Assembly: GCF_024137865.1 (NCBI RefSeq)
Contig: NZ_CP099960.1
Location: 744,001 to 808,000 of the forward strand
Direction of reading: 5' to 3'
DNA from: Moraxella sp. FZFQ2102
Lineage (GTDB): Bacteria; Pseudomonadota; Gammaproteobacteria; Pseudomonadales; Moraxellaceae
Length of the DNA: 64,000 bases
Shown here: one piece after another, positions 19,139 to 28,864 of the stretch
Position numbering within the stretch: the stretch's first letter is position 1
How the letters are laid out: each line of letters begins with the position of its first letter
Program-made: the position numbers and the translations under genes
The notes under the pieces: generated by a model
Seen by the model: only the letters and a program-made list of their open reading frames with translations
Database searches by the model: none
What the model was told of the DNA's origin: nothing

Positions 19139-19813
19139 TTACAGGCTTTGTGGTGCGTTGATGGTTAGCTCAACACGACGGTTTTGGGCACGGCCTGCAT
19201 CGGTAGTGTTTGATGCAACAGGTTGTGCTTCACCATAACCCACAGTACGGATACGGCTTGCATCAACACCTTGACGGATTAGGTAGTTTGCCACAGACGC
19301 TGCGCGTTGCTGTGATAGGTTGTAGTTATAAGCATCAGAACCGTTTGAATCCGTGTGACCTGCCACGACGATGGTGGTTTGGTTGTACTCTTTCATGGTT
19401 TGTGCCAATTGGTTTAGGCTACCTGTGAACGATGGGTTTAGCGTCGCATCGTCATAAGCAAAAGTGATGTTGCCTGGCATAACTAGGTTGATGTTACCTG
19501 TGGTTGGGTCTTGTTGAACTTCAACGCCAGTGCCAGCCATTTGAGTTTCGATTTGCTTAGCTTGCTTTTGCATATAAGCACCCACTGCACCGCCAACGAC
19601 TGCACCGATTGCTGCATCACGGCCAGTTTTTTCACCGCCAGTCGCTTTTGAGATTGCTGCGCCACCTAGAGCGCCAGCCACAGCACCGATGACTGCTTTA
19701 TTGATGCCCGTGCCAGTGGTGGTTGTACCTGTGGTACCTGAAGTTGATGCACAGCCTGCCAATGCAACGCTTGCTGCCAATACTGATACGCCTAGAACTT
19801 TCATATTTTTCAT
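19139..19813 (-). CDS. OmpA-family outer-membrane lipoprotein (YiaD-like)
   Basis: 224 aa. Lipobox LAGCA gives a lipid-anchored N-terminus. A glycine-zipper segment follows (about 35-85, GAVAGALGGAAISKATGG and AIGAVVGGAVGAYM). The C-terminal OmpA domain has the peptidoglycan-binding signature GHTDSNGSDAYNYNLSQQRA and RRVEL. I chose the ATG at 19813 because AAGGAG lies six bases upstream; the longer frame to 19864 has no ribosome site. Confidence 0.93.
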   Translation of the reverse strand: MKNMKVLGVSVLAASVALAGCASTSGTTGTTTTGTGINKAVIGAVAGALGGAAISKATGGEKTGRDAAIGAVVGGAVGAYMQKQAKQIETQMAGTGVEVQQDPTTGNINLVMPGNITFAYDDATLNPSFTGSLNQLAQTMKEYNQTTIVVAGHTDSNGSDAYNYNLSQQRAASVANYLIRQGVDASRIRTVGYGEAQPVASNTTDAGRAQNRRVELTINAPQSL

Positions 19814-19864
19814 CGTTATCTCCTTAAATGAGAGCATTGAGTGAGTTTTTGAGCAATTTTCCAT

Positions 19865-20316
19865 AAATCTTAAAAAAGTCCATTACCCAAAAAGTGGTTT
19901 TGCTTGAGAGCTATTATGAACCAAAATACTTACCTAATTGTAGCAAGTCTGTATCTTGTTAGTGTAGTTTCTATTATTTTATTCAGGGCAGTTTGCTTGT
20001 TTGTCTTGCAAATTGATTAAAATTTGTACAAATTGACCGAAAAATCAGCGAATTTTGTATAATTTTTAGGCAAATTCACCCCATCGGCGCATTTGCTCAC
20101 AGCTGCTCAGCAACATTTGATGAGCAATATTGTTTCAAAATTTGTCAAACATAAGCCAGATTTATGCATTATTTTGTCATTTTGCACAACCATCCTGTAT
20201 CAGTCGTGTAAAATTTCACTGCAAGACGCGGTTTTTTGATAAAATAACGATTATTGTGAACACTTGTCGGATATTTGACATATTCTGTAACATTTTTGGC
20301 AACCTAGGAAACCACC
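19865..20316. other. Divergent intergenic region
   Basis: About 450 AT-rich bases between the OmpA-like and acyltransferase genes. No gene or repeat is convincing. It should contain both promoters and the 5' leader of the OmpA-like mRNA. Confidence 0.5.
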
Positions 20317-21315
20317 ATGAGCCATGCTGATCGCCCTACGCGCAGAACTTTGCCATTTTTTCAAAAATTGCATGACAACAATCCCAAACTTGCCCAAAAA
20401 TTATCTTTGGTCGCAAGCACAGGCACGATTGCGGTCAATAGCCTTGCACTTGGCGTGCCAGTGATCAGCGCAGGCGTCACCAAGATGCTGACCAAATCCA
20501 AGCTTGCGGACAAGGCGGTGCTTGGCATTACCAATCATTGGCTACATACCAATAATCTGTTGATCGACAAGGTTCTGCCCGAAAAAGACTGGCGCATCAC
20601 CCTGCCTGACGACCTAAACCCTAATGGCAGATACTTACTCATCTGCAACCATCAGTCATGGGTCGATACCAGTATCATTCAGTACATCAGCGAAAATCGC
20701 TTGCCGATTACCCGATTTTTTGCCAAGCATGAGCTGATTTACATTCCTATCGTCGGTCAGACCTTTTATTTTCTTGACTTTCCGATGATGAAACGCCATT
20801 CAAAAGAAGCGCTCGCCAAAAATCCTGCACTTGCTGGCCGTGATATCGAAGAAGCCCGCCGCGCTTGTCGGCTATTGACTGGCAAGCCTTTTGTGTTGCT
20901 CAACTATCTTGAAGGTACCCGTTTTACCCCTGTCAAACACCAAAAACAAGCGTCACCATATCGACACCTGCTCAAGCCCAAAGCTGGTGGTTTTGCGCTT
21001 GCGATTTCAAGCCTTGGCGAAGAGATTGATGGCATCTTGGATATGACCATTGTCTATCCTGATGGCACGCCTGAATATAGCGATTTGTGGTCGGGTAAGC
21101 TGACTCGATTGGGTGTCAATATTGAGCATATCAAGCTTGATGATGCGTTATTTGATGCACTCAAGCGTGGCGAGTATCACAGCAATGATGCCATCAAAGC
21201 CGAGCTATTTACGGCACTTGATGCGATATGGCAAGCCAAAGATGCCAAGATTGATGAGATGTTGGCTGACTTTGGTGTCAATACTCAGGACAACCAAGCG
21301 ACTGGCGAACACTGA
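20317..21315 (+). CDS. 1-acyl-glycerol-3-phosphate acyltransferase family protein (YihG/PlsC-like)
   Basis: 332 aa. The catalytic HX4D motif is NHQSWVD, followed by FFAKHELIYIPIVGQ and EGTRF, the phosphate-binding motif of PlsC-type enzymes. Length and the long C-terminus fit the YihG-like branch more than classical PlsC. It likely transfers acyl chains in phospholipid synthesis or remodelling at the inner membrane. The next gene starts 31 bp downstream and may be co-transcribed. Confidence 0.88.
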   Translation: MSHADRPTRRTLPFFQKLHDNNPKLAQKLSLVASTGTIAVNSLALGVPVISAGVTKMLTKSKLADKAVLGITNHWLHTNNLLIDKVLPEKDWRITLPDDLNPNGRYLLICNHQSWVDTSIIQYISENRLPITRFFAKHELIYIPIVGQTFYFLDFPMMKRHSKEALAKNPALAGRDIEEARRACRLLTGKPFVLLNYLEGTRFTPVKHQKQASPYRHLLKPKAGGFALAISSLGEEIDGILDMTIVYPDGTPEYSDLWSGKLTRLGVNIEHIKLDDALFDALKRGEYHSNDAIKAELFTALDAIWQAKDAKIDEMLADFGVNTQDNQATGEH

Positions 21316-21346
21316 TTTTTACTGCGTGCCTTGCACCTTTTAAGCG

Positions 21347-22444
21347 ATGATTATGCGACAAACCCCTGATTTAGATGATTTTAAACTACCACAGCAACAC
21401 GAACTACCTGATGATGTGATCCCCATCTATGGCACAGAAAAAGACGAGACACGAGAAGTCAGCACTGCCAAGCTTGCCTATGACATCTTGATGCTGATTT
21501 TACTTGTCATTGATTTGACCCTGATTGCGGTGGATAATATTTTGATGAGTGAATTTGCAGGTAGCATCGCAAGCTATCTGGGCGCGCCTGATGCACTGAG
21601 TGCTTATCAAAATACGCACCATCTGTCGGTGGCGACGGTGGCAGGCTTTTTCACCATCTTTTGGGTGGCGGATTTGAGCATTCGTTGGTTGATTGCCATC
21701 AAAAAACGCACTTATTATCGCTGGTTCTTTTTTCCATTTGTGCATTGGTATGAAGTGCTGGGCTGTTTTCCTGCCTTGCGTGCGTTTCGACTGCTGCGTG
21801 CGGTCGTCATCATTCAGCGACTGCACCGTCTGGGCATTCAGGTTATCCCTGCACAGTGGCTAAAATCCGCCAAGTTTTATTATCATGTGCTGCTAGAAGA
21901 GCTGTCAGATCGTGTGATTTTAACCGCGATTGATAATTTTCGAGCACAGCTTAGCCATAGTCAAAATCATGGCGAGCTACTGCACCGCACCGTCAGCCAA
22001 AACCGCCATGAAATCGAAACGGCACTCTTGACCATGCTACGCACCGAATTAACCCCACGCCTGCAAGCAGCGCTACTTGCCGAACAAGGTGCTAAGCTGT
22101 CTGCCGATATCGGTCGCGCTGTCGAAAAAGCACTCATCGACACACCAGAATTGCGTAAATATCTAAAGCTTATCCCGATTGCTGGCGGTATGATTGAATC
22201 ACAAATCACCAATGTCGGCAAGCATATCGGCGAGAATGTCACCACCGCCATCAATGCCCACCTATTCAATGATGAGACGCTTGACGGGCTGATGCAGTCG
22301 GTGGCACATGGTGTAGCGCAGATTGATACTTCACGCCCAGAGGTGCAGATGCTGGTCACTGACATCGTCGAAGATGTGCTGACCGCCTTTGAACAGCAGG
22401 TCAAAGAACAGCAGTGGAAACACACTCAGCAGCTGCCGTTATAA
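21347..22444 (+). CDS. Membrane protein with ion-channel-like N-terminus, 365 aa
   Basis: The N-terminal third has about three helices (DILMLILLVIDLTLIAVDNI, AGFFTIFWVADLSIRWLIAI) and then a basic FRLLRAVVIIQRLHRLG segment. This resembles the S4-type region of voltage-gated ion transporters, but no pore loop is evident. The C-terminal two thirds are soluble and helical. No assigned family is certain. It follows the acyltransferase closely and is ended by a strong terminator. Confidence 0.65.
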   Translation: MIMRQTPDLDDFKLPQQHELPDDVIPIYGTEKDETREVSTAKLAYDILMLILLVIDLTLIAVDNILMSEFAGSIASYLGAPDALSAYQNTHHLSVATVAGFFTIFWVADLSIRWLIAIKKRTYYRWFFFPFVHWYEVLGCFPALRAFRLLRAVVIIQRLHRLGIQVIPAQWLKSAKFYYHVLLEELSDRVILTAIDNFRAQLSHSQNHGELLHRTVSQNRHEIETALLTMLRTELTPRLQAALLAEQGAKLSADIGRAVEKALIDTPELRKYLKLIPIAGGMIESQITNVGKHIGENVTTAINAHLFNDETLDGLMQSVAHGVAQIDTSRPEVQMLVTDIVEDVLTAFEQQVKEQQWKHTQQLPL

Positions 22445-22461
22445 CCCTTAATATCAAGCCC

Positions 22462-22494
22462 AAAGCAGAATGTCAGTCATTCTGCTTTTTTATC
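22462..22494 (+). terminator. Terminator before the MATE gene
   Basis: An 11-bp perfect stem AAAGCAGAATG/CATTCTGCTTT, 5-base loop, T-run. Confidence 0.88.
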
Positions 22495-22559
22495 AAAGCT
22501 TTATCCCTAGTACCTGTAAATCTGCTACAATATCACTTTTTTTCTACGATCATCACACC

Positions 22560-23957
22560 ATGCTACTTGACCTAAACCGCTATCAATTCACCACCTACAA
22601 AAAAGAGCTGTCCGAGCTGATTACACTTGGCATTCCTATGCTGCTGGCACAGGTTGCTCAAGTCGGCACAAGCTTTGTCGATACGGTGATGGCAGGCGGT
22701 GCGGGCAAATCCGATTTGGCAGCGGTGGCACTGGGTAGCAGTGTCTTTGTCACCGTCTATGTGACCTTGATGGGTGTCATGACATCGCTCAATCCAATGA
22801 TTGCTCAGCTGTTTGGTGCCAAAGGCGGTCATGAAGTGGGCGAGATGGGTCGCCAAGGGTTATGGTATGGTCTTATCATGGGCATCATCGGCATGGTGCT
22901 GATGTGGCTTGCGATTACACCATTTAAGCTATGGCTGGATGTCAGTGAGCAGACGCTTGCCATCGCCGAAAATTATCTGTGGTTCATTGGTCTTGCCATG
23001 CCTGCTGCGATGATTCATCGTGCTTTGCACGCTTATGCATCAAGCCTGAATCGCCCCAGGCTCATCATGTGGGTCAGCTGGCTGTGTTTTTTAATTAATA
23101 TTCCTTTGAACTGGATTTTTGTCTATGGCAAATTTGGCATGCCTGCTTTGGGCGGTGCTGGCTGTGGACTTGCGACAGCGATTGTATTTTGGGTGAATGC
23201 CATCGCTCTGTGGGTATTGATTATCAAGGATAAGCACTTTGACCAATTTGGTTTGATGGCACGCTTTAGCCTACCCAATCCCAAAGCACTGATTGAGATG
23301 ACGCGACTTGGTGTGCCGATTGGTTTATCGTTTTTTATCGAAGTCAGCTTGTTCACCTGCATTATGTTTTTGGTCTCAGGACTCAAGGGCAATAGCGAAG
23401 ATTTTGTTGCCGCTCAGCAGGTAGTGATGAGTTTGACCAGCTTGATTTTTATGATTCCCCAAAGTCTTGGTAGCGCAGCGACGGTGCGTGTCGGTTTTAG
23501 CCTAGGGCAAGAGCGGTTTGTGCGAGCACGCTATATCTCAGGCGTGGCGATTGTTTCAGCGATTGTGGCATCGATTGGTACGGCGTTATTTCTCGTGGTA
23601 TTTCGCTATCCGCTGTCGCAGATGTACACTGATGATATGGCGGTGATTGCGATTGCCAGTTCGCTGATTTTATTTGCTGCAGCATTTCAGCTGGTGGATG
23701 CGGTGCAATGCGTGGCAAGCTATGCTTTGCGTGGTTATAAAGTGACGACTGTACCCATGGTGATTCATATCATCGCCTTTTGGGGCTGTGGATTGATTCC
23801 AGGCTATGTGATGGCGTTTCATGTTGACATGGGGATTTATGGCTTTTGGACGGCTTTGGTGATTTCGCTTGGCGTGGCTGCGGTGTTTTTGCTTTGGTAT
23901 CTAGAAGTGCACAGCAAAAAAGTCGCCCTACAAAGTCGCATCAGAGTGATCGGCTAA
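22560..23957 (+). CDS. MATE-family multidrug/Na+ efflux transporter (NorM-like)
   Basis: 465 aa with 12 predicted helices in two related halves, exporting cationic compounds in exchange for Na+ or H+. Typical segments are IPMLLAQVAQVGTSFVDTVMAG near the N-terminus and LGVPIGLSFFIEVSLF at the start of the second half. The frame is open from 22470, but that start lies inside the upstream terminator, so ATG 22560 is preferred. The acidic residue in the NorM-type cation site region is retained in the second-half opening helix. Confidence 0.92.
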   Translation: MLLDLNRYQFTTYKKELSELITLGIPMLLAQVAQVGTSFVDTVMAGGAGKSDLAAVALGSSVFVTVYVTLMGVMTSLNPMIAQLFGAKGGHEVGEMGRQGLWYGLIMGIIGMVLMWLAITPFKLWLDVSEQTLAIAENYLWFIGLAMPAAMIHRALHAYASSLNRPRLIMWVSWLCFLINIPLNWIFVYGKFGMPALGGAGCGLATAIVFWVNAIALWVLIIKDKHFDQFGLMARFSLPNPKALIEMTRLGVPIGLSFFIEVSLFTCIMFLVSGLKGNSEDFVAAQQVVMSLTSLIFMIPQSLGSAATVRVGFSLGQERFVRARYISGVAIVSAIVASIGTALFLVVFRYPLSQMYTDDMAVIAIASSLILFAAAFQLVDAVQCVASYALRGYKVTTVPMVIHIIAFWGCGLIPGYVMAFHVDMGIYGFWTALVISLGVAAVFLLWYLEVHSKKVALQSRIRVIG

Positions 23958-23993
23958 GCGTATTGATCATCGGTTCAGCGTGGCGAGTAGCTG

Positions 23994-24512
23994 TCAAGGC
24001 TTATCGATCAGACCGCCTTGCCACCATGATGCCCGATCAGCACAGTCCAACGCTTGCAGATTCTCATCCACGACATCCACAAGCATCGCTTGACCATCTT
24101 GGGTGACGGATAATTTGGCAAATACCGCCCCTGTATAGCAATCGCCCAGACCTTCGGCAAACAAAAAGCTATCGACTGCAGGATGCCATTGCCAGCCGTT
24201 GTATTTGAGTTTTAAGGGCGTACGATGCACGGTGGATGCCTGCCAATCCGCACTCACGATACGCCCATCACCATCAACCTGTACCCATGCTTGACGCCAC
24301 CGATCATTCTCGGTCACTATCTTGTCAGCATCTACACCAGACAGCTCATAGCCAAGCTGCATATAATCGCCCTGCACAAGCGATCTGGGATCGACAGGTG
24401 CAAGCTTGGCATACACCGTTTGACCTTGGGATAACCGCTGTTCATACTGATAAATCAGCACAGCACCCACAGCCACCGTCAGTATGGCAATGATAACTGG
24501 TTGCAACTTCAT
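23994..24512 (-). CDS. GDYXXLXY-domain membrane-anchored protein
   Basis: 172 aa. One N-terminal helix (about residues 5-22) anchors it. The family signature GDYMQLGYELS follows SLVQGDY. The first codons overlap the stop of the DUF2157 gene by 4 bp (ATGA type), as this family is normally paired with DUF2157/DUF4401 membrane proteins. Function of the pair is unknown. Confidence 0.88.
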   Translation of the reverse strand: MKLQPVIIAILTVAVGAVLIYQYEQRLSQGQTVYAKLAPVDPRSLVQGDYMQLGYELSGVDADKIVTENDRWRQAWVQVDGDGRIVSADWQASTVHRTPLKLKYNGWQWHPAVDSFLFAEGLGDCYTGAVFAKLSVTQDGQAMLVDVVDENLQALDCADRASWWQGGLIDKP

Positions 24513-26311
24513 ACACCCACCCCCTTAACAGTCTGATGAGATACTTGACGGTCAAGCATAACACCCATCACCAGCACCAACACACCACTGACAAAAATCG
24601 TGGCAAACTTCACCAAAAACGGCACTGATAGCTGATAATAAAACAGCCACAACAGCCCAATACCCACCGCCAAAGATAGTGCATACACCAGATAATCTCG
24701 ACGCAAGGCCGCCACAGCAAGCACCATCAGCACCGCAAGTAGATGCACATAGCCAAATCCTGCTACCACGCCAAGCGCTGATAGCCACAGCATTGCTCTC
24801 ATCGGCAAGCGAGCAAGCAGTACACCAAATATCACCAATAACGGCAACGCTGCCAACACTTGATGATCAAGCTTAGGCATAGCAACGCCAAAATACACCC
24901 CAAATCCCGCTACCACCGATAGCACCAAACAGGCCACCCATCGCCACGACAACTGCATCCGTGTCAGCCATGCTGATTGGGTCAGCAAAAATACAGGCAA
25001 TAGACCGAGTGCATACAGCACCACCCCTGCTGGGCGTAAATGCTCATAATTCGTCGCCACATCAAACGCCCCAAAGCTTTGCACCACCATCGATAGATAT
25101 AACGCCATCGTATGCACAAGCAAATACAACCAATGCACACGGCATCGCCACAGTAGCACAAGTACACACGCCTGCACCGCCATCAGCATCCATAGACTGT
25201 TTTGCTTGAGCTGATCCAATAGCGTATATGCCACAAGCCCCATACCGACGACCACGAGCGCATAACCCAGATGGCGAGCATAGGCACTGTATTGCCATTT
25301 GATCAGCACCCCAAAGCCAAGCAAAAGCACGACGAGCGCATACACGGCATTCACCCACACCGATGACACACCCATCAGCACATCCACCACCAGCCAAATC
25401 AAGGCAAATAAGCTACTTAGCCAGCCACCGACAGCAAGCAGTGCCGTTTGGACTTTGGCAAGATTTTGCCCAAAGTGCTGATAAATACCAAAGGCAAGTG
25501 CCCCAAACCACACATGAGCCAAGATGGTGATGACGGGCAAAGAGTGTATCTCAAGACCCATCACCACAGCACCAAACACCGCCAACGCCCCACCGACCAC
25601 ACCAATGGCAATGCTTGCCGTCTGCTCAGATGCCGACAGGCGAACCCTTGCCCATAGTGCAAATAACCACGGCGAGATTATCACCATAAGCGTACAAAAC
25701 AACTGTGCCGCAGACAGCCTAGACCAATCAACACCTGCCGCATAAACCGCAATCATCGACAAACCCAGCGCCACAAGCCACGACAGACGACACCGCCCAA
25801 ACGCTCGCCACACCCCAAGCAATAACACCATCGCCCACGCAGGATACCAATACTCATCCCATGCCATCTGATCGACCGTCAGCCACAGTGCAATCTGCGA
25901 CACCACCATCAATAGCACCATCACCCCGTCATTGGCACGGTACAGCCACGGCACAATCAATAGCGACCACAGTACAAACAGCCACAGACTATCTGCGCCC
26001 GTCTGATACACCTGACCAATCACCGCAAGCAGCAGCCCCGCCATCAGCGCACACACCGTATGTAGCGCACTCATCCACACGCCTGCCGTACACAGACTCA
26101 CCACAGCAGACAGCACGAGCACCGCCATCGGAATGGCAATCTTGACCATATTAGGCAGCAGTAGCCAATTTGCCCCCACAAGATACAACAATGACACCGC
26201 CACGAGTGCCAAGCCAAATAGCCCAAAATGCGCCGTCATCTGCGGTGAGATGAGTGCGTGTGCGATGGTGGTTGATGGCGTTTTTGCCAGTGTTGTCTTG
26301 ATGCGTGCCAT
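24509..26311 (-). CDS. DUF2157/DUF4401-type multi-span membrane protein
   Basis: 600 aa with about 18 hydrophobic segments and very few charged residues. The N-terminus (MTAHFGLFGLALVAVSLLYL and GANWLLL) fits the DUF2157 start, in which a soluble helix leads into the first helix. It is translationally coupled to the GDYXXLXY gene. The high GC and repetitive Trp/Leu content produce many spurious frames on the other strand. Confidence 0.85.
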   Translation of the reverse strand: MARIKTTLAKTPSTTIAHALISPQMTAHFGLFGLALVAVSLLYLVGANWLLLPNMVKIAIPMAVLVLSAVVSLCTAGVWMSALHTVCALMAGLLLAVIGQVYQTGADSLWLFVLWSLLIVPWLYRANDGVMVLLMVVSQIALWLTVDQMAWDEYWYPAWAMVLLLGVWRAFGRCRLSWLVALGLSMIAVYAAGVDWSRLSAAQLFCTLMVIISPWLFALWARVRLSASEQTASIAIGVVGGALAVFGAVVMGLEIHSLPVITILAHVWFGALAFGIYQHFGQNLAKVQTALLAVGGWLSSLFALIWLVVDVLMGVSSVWVNAVYALVVLLLGFGVLIKWQYSAYARHLGYALVVVGMGLVAYTLLDQLKQNSLWMLMAVQACVLVLLWRCRVHWLYLLVHTMALYLSMVVQSFGAFDVATNYEHLRPAGVVLYALGLLPVFLLTQSAWLTRMQLSWRWVACLVLSVVAGFGVYFGVAMPKLDHQVLAALPLLVIFGVLLARLPMRAMLWLSALGVVAGFGYVHLLAVLMVLAVAALRRDYLVYALSLAVGIGLLWLFYYQLSVPFLVKFATIFVSGVLVLVMGVMLDRQVSHQTVKGVGV

Positions 26312-26329
26312 GTGTTTATTCCAATAAAA

Positions 26330-26362
26330 AAATACCGCCCATAATCATTATAGGCGGTATTT
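26330..26362 (-). terminator. Cold-shock gene terminator
   Basis: The 10-bp perfect stem AAATACCGCC/GGCGGTATTT is followed on the minus strand by a T-run, 23 bases after the csp stop. It also insulates the DUF2157 gene. Confidence 0.85.
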
Positions 26363-26384
26363 GCAACTTGGCAATACCAAGCGA

Positions 26385-26597
26385 TTAGATTGCTTCGATT
26401 TCTTCAGCTTGTGGGCCTTTTTTGCCTTCGCCTAGAATGAATGATACTTTTTGACCTTCAGCAAGGGTCTTAAAACCAGAACCTTTGATGGCGCTATAAT
26501 GTGCGAACACATCTTGACCGCCATTGTCTTGAGCGATAAAGCCAAAACCTTTTGATTCATTGAACCACTTAACAGTGCCTAAAACTTTGTTTGACAT
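26385..26597 (-). CDS. Cold-shock protein (CspA family)
   Basis: 70 aa single-domain RNA chaperone. RNP1 KGFGFI and RNP2 DVFAHYSAI are present, and [11 protein letters not shown] matches the family closely. AGGAAA lies upstream of the ATG as ribosome site. The exact paralogue letter cannot be assigned. Confidence 0.95.
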   Translation of the reverse strand: MSNKVLGTVKWFNESKGFGFIAQDNGGQDVFAHYSAIKGSGFKTLAEGQKVSFILGEGKKGPQAEEIEAI

Positions 26598-26922
26598 AAT
26601 ATTTTCCTAATTTGGATGATGAAAAGCGTAAAACACGCAACTTATGCTATTCATGCAAAACTTACAAAACGATCGGGATCACGGGCAAATCACCCTAACT
26701 TCTTCACTCATCCAAATAAGAAACTTACTGGTCTTTCTAAAGAACGCTTGATACCACTGCGTCTGTCTGCAGTTATCAAAGTCATTTTGGTCTAGACCAA
26801 GAAAATTCTATGCCCTAAACAAATCAAACTCTGGTACATAAATACCATGTGGATTATTATAACAAATTTTTCTCAAAAAGTCTTAAATTATTTATAAAAA
26901 TATTCACTCGGCGAATGACGCA
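26598..26922 (-). promoter_or_regulatory. Promoter region and probable long leader of the cold-shock gene
   Basis: About 300 gene-free AT-rich bases. Cold-shock mRNAs usually carry long structured leaders; the length and position suit that. I see no definite temperature switch fold by eye. Confidence 0.4.
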
Positions 26923-27345
26923 TCACAGTGGCAGATGGATAATGCCATAATGCCAAGCCAGCACCACAGCACACAATAGCAAATAGACAATGCCAAACGA
27001 CTGACAAAAATTCATATAAGCACTCGGCATGATGATGTCATTGGGGTCATCGGGCAAATCCTTGCCACGCACCAAGCGAAAACTATACACCAAAGTGGCA
27101 AACACATAGACAATATACGCCACAGGCACTGCACGCATCAGCCCATCAATCGGCAAAAAATACATCGCCGCAGGCACAACAAAGCCCCAAATGCTCGTCA
27201 CCATGCTAATCACCATCAGCACAGGCGTATTGGGCAGGCGACCGCCATGCCGGCGTAGTAGTCCATTTTCGATAATAATCATCAGCGCCACAGCTAGGCT
27301 TGCCCACAGATAGATGGTGATGAGTAGCGGTTGGTTCATGGTCAT
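26923..27345 (-). CDS. Membrane protein, about 140 aa
   Basis: Four hydrophobic segments: LLITIYLWASLAVALMIII, TPVLMVISMVTSIWGFVV, PVAYIVYVFATLVYSF and SFGIVYLLLCAVVLAW. No known motif. The start is uncertain: in-frame ATGs lie at 27345 and 27339 near a GAG-type ribosome site, and the longest frame begins at 27375. Confidence 0.6.
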   Translation of the reverse strand: MTMNQPLLITIYLWASLAVALMIIIENGLLRRHGGRLPNTPVLMVISMVTSIWGFVVPAAMYFLPIDGLMRAVPVAYIVYVFATLVYSFRLVRGKDLPDDPNDIIMPSAYMNFCQSFGIVYLLLCAVVLAWHYGIIHLPL

Positions 27346-27396
27346 CTCAATTGTCAAAATCGCTATTATAGCCAAAGCTGCCCACTTTCGCCACCA

Positions 27397-27434
27397 ACAA
27401 AAAAGCCAAATCGACGATGCAACTTGGCTTTTTA
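27397..27434 (-). terminator. serA terminator
   Basis: AAAAAGCCAA pairs with TTGGCTTTTT around a 16-base loop, 22 bases downstream of the serA stop on the minus strand. Confidence 0.75.
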
Positions 27435-27455
27435 TGCAATCACAGGGCGACGCAA

Positions 27456-28682
27456 TCAGAACAATACACGCACACGGATGGTCTCAGGTACGGCACGCAG
27501 ACGAGCCATCGCCTTGTCCGAATCATTATCATCAACATCCATGACCAAATAGCCGACATCGCCTTTGGTCATCAATGACTGAGCGGCAATGTTGATGCCT
27601 GCATCAGCAAACGATGCGTTGATTTGTGATAGTACGCCAGGGACGTTGCGATGGATGTGCAATAGGCGGTGCGTACCTTCGGTGAATGGGATAGAGACAT
27701 TTGGGAAATTGACCGCACTTGTCGTATCGCCTTGATCGGAATAACGAACGAATTTCTCACCCACTTCAAGACCGATGTTCGCCTGTGCTTCTTGGGTTGA
27801 GCCGCCCACGTGTGGAGTCAAGATGACATTGTCAAAGGCACGCAGTGGTGATTCAAACACTTCGTCTGCTGATTTTGGCTCTTTTGGGAATACGTCGATG
27901 GCAGCGCCCAAGATTTTTTTGCTTTCAAGTGCTGCAGCCAAGGCATCGATATCCACACAGCCACCACGAGCGGCATTGATAAAGAATGCACCATCTTTCA
28001 TCTGTGCAAATTCTTTGGCAGTCATCATATTGCGAGTGCTTGGCAAATCAGGCACGTGCAAGGTCACGACATCCGCTTTGGCAAGCAGCTCTTCTAAGCT
28101 ACCGACTTGTACTGCATTGCCAAGTGGCAATTTCGTCACAGCATCATGATAGATGACTTTCATACCCAAGCTTTCGGCAAGTACTGACAGCTGCGAGCCG
28201 ATAGAACCATAACCAACAATGCCCATCACTTTGCCACGCACTTCATAGCTGTCTTTGGCTGATTTATTCCAGCCACCACGATGGACGACGGCATTTTTTT
28301 CAGGAACGCCACGCATCAGCATGATGGTCTCAGCAAGCACAAGTTCAGCCACAGAACGCGTGTTTGAATACGGTGCGTTAAATACAGGAATACCCAGCTC
28401 TAGTGCTGCTTCTAGATCAACTTGGTTTGTACCAATGCAGAAGCAACCGATGGCGATCAATTTTTCGGCGCTTTCGAGCACTTTGCGAGTCAGCTGAGTG
28501 CGTGAACGAATACCAATAAAGTGTGCATCTTTGATTTTCTCAATCAACTCGGCTTCATCTAGTGCTGATTTGATGTATTCGATATTGGTATAACCAGCAT
28601 CGTTCAATACCTTTAGGGCATTATCATGTACGCCTTCTAACAACAAAAAGCGAATCTTGTCTTTGTGTAGAGATAAAGTCAT
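27456..28682 (-). CDS. serA: D-3-phosphoglycerate dehydrogenase
   Basis: First enzyme of serine biosynthesis, oxidising 3-phosphoglycerate with NAD+. 408 aa, the E. coli-like type with one C-terminal ACT domain. The NAD-binding segment is GKVMGIVGYGSIGSQL. Catalytic Arg, Glu and His sit in the AARGG, PKEP and LTPHVGGST segments. The ACT domain (about 335-408, RLLHIHRNVPGVLSQIN) provides serine feedback inhibition in the family. It is monocistronic. Confidence 0.97.
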   Translation of the reverse strand: MTLSLHKDKIRFLLLEGVHDNALKVLNDAGYTNIEYIKSALDEAELIEKIKDAHFIGIRSRTQLTRKVLESAEKLIAIGCFCIGTNQVDLEAALELGIPVFNAPYSNTRSVAELVLAETIMLMRGVPEKNAVVHRGGWNKSAKDSYEVRGKVMGIVGYGSIGSQLSVLAESLGMKVIYHDAVTKLPLGNAVQVGSLEELLAKADVVTLHVPDLPSTRNMMTAKEFAQMKDGAFFINAARGGCVDIDALAAALESKKILGAAIDVFPKEPKSADEVFESPLRAFDNVILTPHVGGSTQEAQANIGLEVGEKFVRYSDQGDTTSAVNFPNVSIPFTEGTHRLLHIHRNVPGVLSQINASFADAGINIAAQSLMTKGDVGYLVMDVDDNDSDKAMARLRAVPETIRVRVLF

Positions 28683-28818
28683 GTCGGATTCCTTTGGCGG
28701 ATAAAATTCAATGTACTGTTATACACTGATTGATAAATATTTGCAAGATTGGGCAAGTAATTAGTTTATAAAATCTTGGAATAACGCACCCAACTCACAA
28801 AACTCACAGGATAAAAAA

Positions 28819-28852
28819 CACAAAAGCCCATCAATCATGACAGGCTTTTGGT
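28819..28852 (-). terminator. rpoBC terminator
   Basis: CAAAAGCC/GGCTTTTG stem with a 14-base loop and T-rich tail on the minus strand, just after rpoC. Confidence 0.8.
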
Positions 28853-28864
28853 ATTACTGGGCCA

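Noticed and set aside
24500..26300. Several plus-strand frames rich in Pro, Thr, Ser and His
   Set aside because: Shadows of the GC-rich, helix-repeating DUF2157 gene; low-complexity composition and no starts with ribosome sites.
27704..27722. ACCGCACTT uptake-signal core in serA
   Set aside because: A single core without the AT-rich tail inside a core gene; probably chance.
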